DNA from: Candidatus Bathyarchaeota archaeon
GTDB lineage: Archaea; Thermoproteota; Bathyarchaeia; RBG-16-48-13; GCA-020355125
DNA: 6,248 bases
Direction of reading: 5' to 3'
Assembly: GCA_026014905.1 (NCBI GenBank)
Contig: JAOZHK010000147.1
Span: 1-6,248, forward strand
Shown: piece after piece, positions 1 to 5,099 of the stretch
Layout of the letters: every line of letters starts with the position of its first letter
Numbering within the stretch: the first letter of the stretch is position 1
Translations under genes and position numbers: made by a program
Notes under the pieces: model-generated
Told to the model about the DNA's origin: nothing
The model's input: the letters and a program-made list of their open reading frames with translations, nothing else
Databases searched by the model: none

Positions 1-416
1 GTATACATGAAAAGCGTTTGAAATCCAATTTCATGAGCTGCTACACCGAGCCATAGAAAATGGTTTTGGATCCGCTCTAATTCTGCAATAATTGTGCGAA
101 GGTAACGAGCGCGAGCTGGGATATTGATCTCTGCTATTTCTTCAACCGCTTGAGCAAAACAGATCGCATGCGCTTGCGAACAGATTCCGCATATTCGTTC
201 GACAAGGTGAATGTTCTGCTGATAGGTTCGAGTTTCCGCGAGTTTCTCAATGCCACGATGCATATATCCTAATCGAGGTTTGACTGAGACTACTCGTTCT
301 CCATCGACTTCAAAGGTGAAGTGTATGGATTCAAGATCTAATGCGGGATGCTGAGGACCGAAAGGGAGTCGTATCAGGGGCACAGAATTACCTGAGGTTA
401 CCTTTACTTGTTTCAT
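1..416 (-). CDS. Group 4 membrane [NiFe]-hydrogenase large subunit (EchE/MbhL-like), N-terminal part only
   Basis: This is the first 138 residues of the large subunit of a membrane-bound group 4 [NiFe] hydrogenase, homologous to NuoD of complex I. The 3' part lies off the left edge. Visible signatures in order are LPFGPQHPAL (about residues 17-26), GYMHRGIEKLAE (about 50-61) and ERICGICSQAH (about 73-83). The CGIC pair is the N-terminal half of the Ni-Fe ligand set, so this is a hydrogenase-type or Fpo-type subunit and not a canonical bacterial NuoD, which has lost these cysteines. The following WLGVAAHEIGFQTLFM stretch resembles EchE. The C-terminal CxxC pair that would confirm Ni binding is outside the window. 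The ATG at 416-414 is the only ATG after an in-frame stop, and it has no clear Shine-Dalgarno. It lies 21 bp after the hydrolase gene on the same strand, so co-transcription is possible. Family confidence is high; the exact subgroup is not certain. Confidence 0.9.
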   Translation of the reverse strand, partial: MKQVKVTSGNSVPLIRLPFGPQHPALDLESIHFTFEVDGERVVSVKPRLGYMHRGIEKLAETRTYQQNIHLVERICGICSQAHAICFAQAVEEIAEINIPARARYLRTIIAELERIQNHFLWLGVAAHEIGFQTLFMY

Positions 417-437
417 GTGAATAAGTGTTATGTCACA

Positions 438-1916
438 TTAGTTTGAGAGATTTCGGATTCTTTCGTGTCTTCGCATACGCAGCTCATGTTGATAGGGTAA
501 GCTGTCGCGTAGGCGATCGAGCCTTGATGAGGTGACTGGTGTGACTGCGTAAGCTTCTCCGTTAGGCAGATATAACCGGGAGATGGGAGTTGGTAAGGGC
601 TCGATAGGGCTCCCGCATTGCACGATGAGCTTTAATGCGGTGTCGGCAATACGTTGACCTGCTTTGGGGTCGAGACCAGACATAATTTCCGCGTTGAAGA
701 CGGAATAGCCATGTTCATGCTGGAACGCGACTTCTGTAGGGATATAGCCCCACCAGGCGCCATTAGCTAGCTCCGCGATCATGACATTTTTATAGCCCAT
801 ATTCAAAGCATGTTCTTTGATGTAAAGTGCGTATTCATTGAAGTATTCTCCACCGAGTCCGATGATCCGGGTGTCATTTATGCCCAGGACTTGGATCTCG
901 GATGTTTCTGGATTTTCTCGGTGCTGCCTTGGCTGATTTGCTGCGAAGTAGAGATCACCGTATTCTTCGAGAAACGAGGTGATGATCTTGTGCCGGTGGA
1001 CTTGTTCTTTGGTTGCATTTTGTTGTTCAAGTAATTGAAGGGTTTTTTTCTTGTGGGCTAGGATGCGTTGATATCGTTCGAAAACATCGAATGATTTCTC
1101 TGCCCATAGGCGTTGATATGATGTTGCACTGGAAAGGCGGGCATTGGATGTTGTTTGAATTTGGTCCGCAAGAACTTTTGTAAATAGTCCTAGGAGCTTT
1201 CCGATACGCTCAGCATCCTTTACGGTTCCTCCTTTATTGGTAAAGCCGGTGTATCCAATGCTAGTGTATGGATTGATGTTACCACTCGGGCCTTGCGCAA
1301 AGAGGGCTATCGATCCAGCACCTTGTTCTTTTTCGATCTGGTGTGTAGCGTGACCAATCCAATCGGGAGAGATGCCTTGGTAGTTACGATGACCTAGTAC
1401 GACACCATGCATGGCAAAGGTAAAGAAGATCGCTAATGGATCCTTGTTGCGTTGATCTACACGGATTACGCTAATATCCGGGTCAGCGGGGCCATAAAAA
1501 TTTCGTCGATTAATATGTACTCCGATTAAAGCCCCTGTCGCGGTCCCAATGAGGGCGGGGACACGTGTTTCCCAGGCAGTGCAGATTACATCGATCAGTT
1601 TCTGGAGATATTGATCACGGTATTCTCCTTCTAATCCTGGTCCTTCATGTGTATGTGATGCAGAGAAAAGAATATTTTTACCAGGTATTCCTGTTTTTTT
1701 CTCAATTACGGATCGAGCTTGTGTAACGAGTTCGAGGTCCGTGCGTATGAGATCATTGGTACACAAAGCGATAGGCTGTTTCTCGTCATCGAGGACGAGG
1801 GCTTTGGTGAAGAGGGGGAGGTCGATCTCGGTGGATCGCCCATAATAGGTTCGTATCCCGATTGAGGGGGTGATCTCTTCTTTAGCTACTCCTGCTTTGA
1901 AATTATTTGAGGACAT
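438..1916 (-). CDS. Neutral/alkaline ceramidase-fold hydrolase (N-terminal catalytic domain family), cytosolic
   Basis: A 492-residue Zn-dependent amidase-type protein of the neutral/alkaline non-lysosomal ceramidase family. Family signatures appear in order: AGVAKEEITP (8-17), SHTHEGPG (87-94), HINRRN (134-139), FAMHGVVLGHRN (167-178) with S183 and D185, AQGPSGNINP (207-216), GGEYFNEYA (355-363) and ANGAWWGYIPTE (384-395). By analogy with Pseudomonas ceramidase, H88, H170, E357 and Y391 are the likely Zn ligands, with a serine in the GPSGN loop as nucleophile candidate. This is motif matching, not an alignment. There is no signal peptide and no membrane segment, and it lacks the C-terminal Ig-like domain of the 650-700 aa secreted ceramidases. 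Residues 275-320 are helical, charged and perhaps coiled. The true substrate is unknown; archaea are not expected to make ceramide. The start is supported by AGAAGGA 6 nt before ATG. It follows the SelA-like gene by 109 bp on the same strand. Confidence 0.88.
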   Translation of the reverse strand: MSSNNFKAGVAKEEITPSIGIRTYYGRSTEIDLPLFTKALVLDDEKQPIALCTNDLIRTDLELVTQARSVIEKKTGIPGKNILFSASHTHEGPGLEGEYRDQYLQKLIDVICTAWETRVPALIGTATGALIGVHINRRNFYGPADPDISVIRVDQRNKDPLAIFFTFAMHGVVLGHRNYQGISPDWIGHATHQIEKEQGAGSIALFAQGPSGNINPYTSIGYTGFTNKGGTVKDAERIGKLLGLFTKVLADQIQTTSNARLSSATSYQRLWAEKSFDVFERYQRILAHKKKTLQLLEQQNATKEQVHRHKIITSFLEEYGDLYFAANQPRQHRENPETSEIQVLGINDTRIIGLGGEYFNEYALYIKEHALNMGYKNVMIAELANGAWWGYIPTEVAFQHEHGYSVFNAEIMSGLDPKAGQRIADTALKLIVQCGSPIEPLPTPISRLYLPNGEAYAVTPVTSSRLDRLRDSLPYQHELRMRRHERIRNLSN

Positions 1917-2025
1917 AATCTTTCCTTCTGATGGTTGATGTCATTTTACTTATAGGATATTTAGGTTTAGCGATTAATGAGTGTGCGTGTATTCAGGTTG
2001 TTGAATTGCGGTAAATTGATGTGAG
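1917..2025 (-). promoter_or_regulatory. Intergenic spacer with candidate archaeal TATA box for the ceramidase-fold gene
   Basis: This 109-bp spacer separates the SelA-like and ceramidase-fold genes. On the minus strand it contains CTAAATAT (1957-1964), preceded by an A-rich GCTAAAC that could serve as a BRE. Transcription starting about 25 nt downstream would leave a leader of about 15-20 nt that includes the Shine-Dalgarno site. This suggests the hydrolase gene can be transcribed on its own, although read-through from the SelA-like gene is also possible. The call rests on pattern only. Confidence 0.35.
1923..1929 (-). promoter_or_regulatory. Ribosome binding site of the ceramidase-fold gene
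   Basis: The minus strand reads AGAAGGA followed by a 6-nt spacer to the ATG at 1916. This is a normal Shine-Dalgarno distance and supports that start over later in-frame codons. Confidence 0.6.
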
Positions 2026-3246
2026 TCAAGGTGTTCTACGATTTCGGTGTAGAAGTGTCTTCAAATGTTCGACCACGATTTGGGCTTCGCCTTCGAGTAA
2101 GTTTTGGGTATTTATTGTAATTCCTCGGGGGCATAAAGGGTGGTCATAGTACGTCCAGATAGCAGGTGTGCTGGCATAGAGTAGGTCTACAAGCTTCTGA
2201 GATGTGATCTGCAATTGACTTTCATTGAGTGTAAGACAGAGAACTGGACGGTGCCGCATGTACCCTGTCGTGGGAATAACGAGTTCAATTGATTGTATTT
2301 CAGAAAGTTGGGTGAGCTCATGAAGTATGTACCTTGCCGTGTTTTGTAGGAATTGAAATTCAACCTCGTCGTCTTTGGCTATAAAAAGCTTGAGAGCTGT
2401 AAGAAGCCCGACGATTTGTGTTTTATCAACTTTTAAACCGCGTCCTATACCGTGGTGAGGGCTCATTTGTATTGCTGCAAGAGTTACTAGGTCTTCTCGC
2501 CCACAAAGTATTCCAGTATCAGTTGGACCACGAATCGCTTTTCCTCCGGAATAACACACTAAATCGGCTCCAGCGGCTGCCCAGTATTGAAGGTTGCTTC
2601 GTGGAGGAAGGGTGTAGGAAGCATCCACGATGATTGGGCGCTCATGACGTTGAGCTAGAGTTACAATTTCAGAGAATGGAAGTCCTCGATGGGCATACAT
2701 ACCAACAAAAGCAATGGCTGCAGTTCGAGACGTTAACTTGGCTTCTAATTCGGAACAGCGACAGTCTGTAGATGTTCCTGCCAAAACTAGTTGAGCACCA
2801 GCAGCACGATGGGCCTGACTGTACATATTGAGATGGCCTCGTTGAAGCAAGATTTCGTTTCGTAAACCGGCAGTGTCATTGGGCAGTCGCTGCATCCAAG
2901 TCAACCAGTCACCGACTTCCGTTGGGGGTTGATTAGGGGATAACTGATATTGTTCAAGAGGTGTGTTTTTCATCATACAGGCTGCTGTAGCCATTGTGAG
3001 TGCCGCGGCACATCCGCTTGTAACGATTGCAGTTTCGGTGCCTGTTATGGCTGCGATGATTCCACCTGCTTTGTTTTGAAGATCGTCGAGTGCCACAAAA
3101 TGCTTGGATGCTGCATTCATGGCGTTCATCACTTGTGGATCCACAACTGATGAGCCTAGAGGGCTTGTGGTGGACATACAGTTTATGACGCGTTTTACGC
3201 CTAATTGTTGGTAAATTGGCGTAACTTTGACTTCAGAAGCACGCAT
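2026..3246 (-). CDS. SelA-like PLP-dependent enzyme (COG1921-type, aminotransferase class V fold)
   Basis: A 406-residue fold-type I PLP enzyme resembling L-seryl-tRNA(Sec) selenium transferase and the related D-glucosaminate-6-phosphate ammonia-lyase group. Visible features are VINCMSTTSPLG near the N-terminus (20-31), the cofactor loop TSGCAAALTMATAA (76-89), IIVDAS with the pyridine-nitrogen aspartate D208, the Schiff-base lysine K236 in YSGGKAIRGPTDTG (232-245), and GRGLKVDK (268-275). The catalytic residues look intact. It lacks the extra N-terminal domain of true SelA, and the SGGKxIRGP loop is that of the metabolic SelA-like branch, so a lyase, racemase or aldolase-type reaction on an amino acid or amino sugar is more likely than selenocysteine synthesis. 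That functional choice is inference. It sits upstream of the hydrolase on the same strand and divergent from the small RHH-like gene. The ATG is preceded by AAAGGAGAT, with a rather long 13-nt gap after GGAG. Confidence 0.85.
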   Translation of the reverse strand: MRASEVKVTPIYQQLGVKRVINCMSTTSPLGSSVVDPQVMNAMNAASKHFVALDDLQNKAGGIIAAITGTETAIVTSGCAAALTMATAACMMKNTPLEQYQLSPNQPPTEVGDWLTWMQRLPNDTAGLRNEILLQRGHLNMYSQAHRAAGAQLVLAGTSTDCRCSELEAKLTSRTAAIAFVGMYAHRGLPFSEIVTLAQRHERPIIVDASYTLPPRSNLQYWAAAGADLVCYSGGKAIRGPTDTGILCGREDLVTLAAIQMSPHHGIGRGLKVDKTQIVGLLTALKLFIAKDDEVEFQFLQNTARYILHELTQLSEIQSIELVIPTTGYMRHRPVLCLTLNESQLQITSQKLVDLLYASTPAIWTYYDHPLCPRGITINTQNLLEGEAQIVVEHLKTLLHRNRRTP

Positions 3247-3356
3247 CTGCAGATTATATCTCCTTTGAGTGATTCATGATGTTCATGTTGGGGATGTCAA
3301 GGCGGGTGATAAACTTTTTTTTGCGTTGTTCACTATGAGGTTTGAGGGGTTAATGT
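3247..3356. promoter_or_regulatory. Divergent promoter region with a candidate operator
   Basis: This 110-bp spacer separates the divergent SelA-like (minus) and RHH-like (plus) genes. An A/T-rich core at about 3308-3322 reads GATAAAC followed by eight T on the plus strand, and A-run-GTTTATC on the minus strand. It could serve as the TATA/BRE element in both directions. Between the core and the SelA-like Shine-Dalgarno site lies a 5-bp inverted repeat, CATGA-TGT-TCATG (3275-3287), embedded in an imperfect 9-nt tandem repeat, TTCATGATG/TTCATGTTG (3273-3290). Its place downstream of the presumed transcription start suits a repressor site. The plus-strand gene has GAGGGG (3343-3348) as its likely ribosome binding site. 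Confidence 0.35.
3258..3266 (-). promoter_or_regulatory. Ribosome binding site of the SelA-like gene
   Basis: The minus strand reads AAAGGAGAT, a strong Shine-Dalgarno match. The GGAG core ends 13 nt before the ATG at 3246, which is longer than usual. No other in-frame ATG or GTG lies between, so the start still holds. Confidence 0.5.
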
Positions 3357-3584
3357 ATGAGTAGCGAAGAAAATGCGTCAATTATGATTGATTCAGATCT
3401 CTGGCAGAGGTTTCTTGTATTCATTACAATGGCTTATGGAGGGACGGGAGATGTCGTTGAGTATGTTGAACAGGCTCTCCGGGGATATATGGAGAATCAT
3501 GTTTCGGAATTTGATGAAAAAATGCAGGAGTTGTGTAGTCATGATACTCAGGGGATAAATGATGTGTTCGTGGTGGAAGAATAG
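3357..3584 (+). CDS. Small acidic protein, probable ribbon-helix-helix DNA-binding regulator
   Basis: A 75-residue protein with no sure family assignment. Its layout is a short strand (ASIMID, residues 7-12), a helix starting SDLWQRFLVFITMAYGG, a glycine turn and a second helix (GDVVEYVEQALRGYMENH), followed by an acidic tail ending DVFVVEE. The strand-helix-helix order and the pattern of acidic residue, tryptophan, phenylalanine, then xxALRxYxxxH resemble many small archaeal ribbon-helix-helix proteins. The N-terminal strand is poor in the basic residues usually used for DNA contacts, which weakens the case. GAGGGG about 8 nt upstream of ATG supports the start; an earlier ATG at 3353 stops after three codons. 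Being divergent from the SelA-like gene is the classic place for a local regulator, but this is inference. It converges on the MFS gene with 4 bp between stops. Confidence 0.65.
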   Translation: MSSEENASIMIDSDLWQRFLVFITMAYGGTGDVVEYVEQALRGYMENHVSEFDEKMQELCSHDTQGINDVFVVEE

Positions 3585-3588
3585 CAGC

Positions 3589-4722
3589 TCATTGAGCCTC
3601 TTTATTCTCTGTTGTCCGGTTATGAAAGCGTAGATAGAGAGGAACCGCGGACAGGGTTAAGACGGTAGCGATCAACATATTGTCTCGCGTACTACCAGTT
3701 AACTCGGAGATAAATCCGCCAATGAGGGGTCCAGTAATGTTTCCAATATTGATGATTGATGTGAGTAATCCTGTTGTTGTGGCTTTTCGGACGTCTTTCT
3801 CTGTTACCTGGCGTAGGGCTCCAACATAGAGGCATGACCATGATGCAGCGATAAGGAGCTGAACAGGAATGATGTGCCATGGCGTTGAGGATAGAAACAT
3901 GACAAAGAATGCACTTGTCGAGAAGAGTAATCCAAGAGCCATCAATTTGTAAGCCGATACCCGATCTGTTATTGTGTACATTAAGATGAATTGAATGAAT
4001 GGATTAAGAGTATACAAGAGAGAGATGGATAAAAAGTCCAGACCCAACTGCTGTAAGTACAAGGGATAGATGATCCAGACAATGTTTGCTGCAAGGTGTC
4101 GAATGAGATAAGGAATAAAGATTGAGGCATTCTGTTTGAGCAGTTGTTTTGGGAAAAAGGGAACTTTGTGTCGAATTTGGGGAATTGTTGGAAGTTGGGT
4201 CGAAATGATAAAGGAGCCAAAGAAGAAAAGCGCTCCAAATAAGAACACTGTTTGTAAGGATGCTTGATTAGCGATATACCCTGCGGCGAATAAACCAATT
4301 CCAGCGCCGAGTGACCCCATGGAGGAGAATTTTCCTAACCGCACGCGTTTCCCGAAGACATAGGCGACCAGTGTTGAGGGATATATGCCCATTGCGAAGC
4401 CAGCAAGAGAAAAGAAGATGAGAAGCGAAGCAAAACTATCACTAAGATACAGCGTACCAACCATGATGGCGGAACAGAGTAACCCGATGGGTAAATATCG
4501 CTTTGACCCCTCGATGTCTGTCCGTCGACTAAAGATGAACGTTGAAATAAATACCATGAGGTTGGAGACTGCACCAATCACGCCAATCTGGGTATTAGTG
4601 GAACCTAAGCTTTTAGCTAGATTGGGCAGGAATAGACGAGTCGCTGCGACCGCTAAATTGGCAAAAAGCTGGACAGAGTAGTATTTGATGGCTTCAGGGA
4701 CTCGCATCTGATACGTCACCAT
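3589..4722 (-). CDS. Major facilitator superfamily (MFS) transporter
   Basis: A secondary transporter with about 12 predicted membrane helices. Counting from an upstream TTG at 4740, they lie near residues 20-40, 50-70, 83-99, 104-127, 140-157, 163-181, 205-229, 237-257, 263-283, 289-308, 322-345 and 354-370. A long cytosolic loop (182-204, KVPFFPKQLLKQ) divides the two six-helix halves. The loop 2-3 segment FSRRTDIEGSKRYLPIG stands where MFS motif A is expected, but in a degenerate form. The substrate is unknown. Three starts are possible: TTG 4740, ATG 4722 and ATG 4707. I chose ATG 4722 (377 aa) because a TATA-like element at 4753-4761 would place the transcript start near 4731, after the TTG. 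ATG 4707 has a GGTGA 8 nt ahead and cannot be excluded. It may carry the substrate for the nearby hydrolase and PLP enzyme, but it has its own promoter and does not share their operon. Confidence 0.85.
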   Translation of the reverse strand: MVTYQMRVPEAIKYYSVQLFANLAVAATRLFLPNLAKSLGSTNTQIGVIGAVSNLMVFISTFIFSRRTDIEGSKRYLPIGLLCSAIMVGTLYLSDSFASLLIFFSLAGFAMGIYPSTLVAYVFGKRVRLGKFSSMGSLGAGIGLFAAGYIANQASLQTVFLFGALFFFGSFIISTQLPTIPQIRHKVPFFPKQLLKQNASIFIPYLIRHLAANIVWIIYPLYLQQLGLDFLSISLLYTLNPFIQFILMYTITDRVSAYKLMALGLLFSTSAFFVMFLSSTPWHIIPVQLLIAASWSCLYVGALRQVTEKDVRKATTTGLLTSIINIGNITGPLIGGFISELTGSTRDNMLIATVLTLSAVPLYLRFHNRTTENKEAQ

Positions 4723-4859
4723 GAGAGTGCCAGCTAGCAAGCAACTGCATTGTATAAAAAGCTTAATAATATATCATAGTATGTCCGGTCAAGACTGATA
4801 CTTGAATTTTTATCTGATTTACGCGGGCGAATGATGGGAGAAAGTAGGAGATATTTGAG
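4723..4859. promoter_or_regulatory. Divergent promoter region between the MFS gene and the small membrane gene
   Basis: This A/T-rich spacer lies between divergent starts. For the minus-strand MFS gene, CTTTTTATA (4753-4761 on the minus strand) is a good archaeal TATA-box candidate, placing the start of transcription near 4731 with an almost leaderless mRNA. For the plus-strand gene, GAATTTTTATC (about 4804-4814) could be the TATA box, with a leader of about 20-25 nt that includes AGGAG (4846-4850), 9 nt before the ATG at 4860. The elements are assigned by pattern and spacing only. Confidence 0.4.
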
Positions 4860-5090
4860 ATGATGATCGTTGAAATTACTGGATGGATTGGCATGATTCT
4901 CGTTTTCACCGCATATCTCCTAAACACATTGAATTAAGTGGATCGACGTTCGCTACGCTATCATGGGATCAATTTAATAGGTGCATGTTGTATCGGCATT
5001 AATGCATTTGCTAACACCGCGTATCCAGCGGCAGCTTTGAATATCTTATGGGCAATTATCGCAGTTCTTGGATTGTTGAAGGTAATTTAA
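4860..5090 (+). pseudogene. CBU_0592-type small integral membrane protein, interrupted by an in-frame TAA
   Basis: Read through one stop, this frame encodes a 76-codon protein that fits the CBU_0592-type membrane family: EITGWIGMILVFTAYLL (first helix), then SLRYHGINLIGACCIGINAF (second helix) and TAYPAAALNILWAIIAVLGLL (third helix). The GWIG, AYLL, SLRY, NLIGA and YPAAALNxxWAxIA spacing is typical. Codon 26 (4935-4937) is TAA in the short loop after helix 1, with both sides in the same frame and no residues missing, so a single nonsense change (or base error) explains it. A good AGGAG site precedes ATG 4860. The codon right after the stop is GTG, so a 25-aa plus 50-aa split product by stop-restart is conceivable. 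The function of the family is not established. It converges on the DUF72 gene with 9 bp between stops. Confidence 0.72.
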
Positions 5091-5099
5091 TTCTTCTCT

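Noticed and set aside
810..1034. Plus-strand open frame opposite the ceramidase-fold gene
   Set aside because: It lies entirely antisense to a well-supported gene, has Cys/Phe-rich translation typical of a shadow frame, and shows no family motif or ribosome binding site.
2026..3246. True selenocysteine synthase (SelA)
   Set aside because: There is no extra N-terminal domain, the lysine loop is of the metabolic SelA-like type, and archaea make Sec-tRNA by a different route (SepSecS).
3981..4681. Several open frames inside the MFS gene on both strands
   Set aside because: They overlap a coherent 12-helix transporter and translate to sequences without recognisable domains.
4738..4740. TTG as start of the MFS gene
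   Set aside because: It has no Shine-Dalgarno site and probably lies upstream of the transcript start implied by the TATA-like box at 4753-4761. ATG 4722 or 4707 fits better.
4935..4937. Recoding of the TAA as selenocysteine or pyrrolysine
   Set aside because: Selenocysteine uses TGA and pyrrolysine TAG. The stop is in a loop, not at a catalytic position, and no SECIS-like hairpin was evident.
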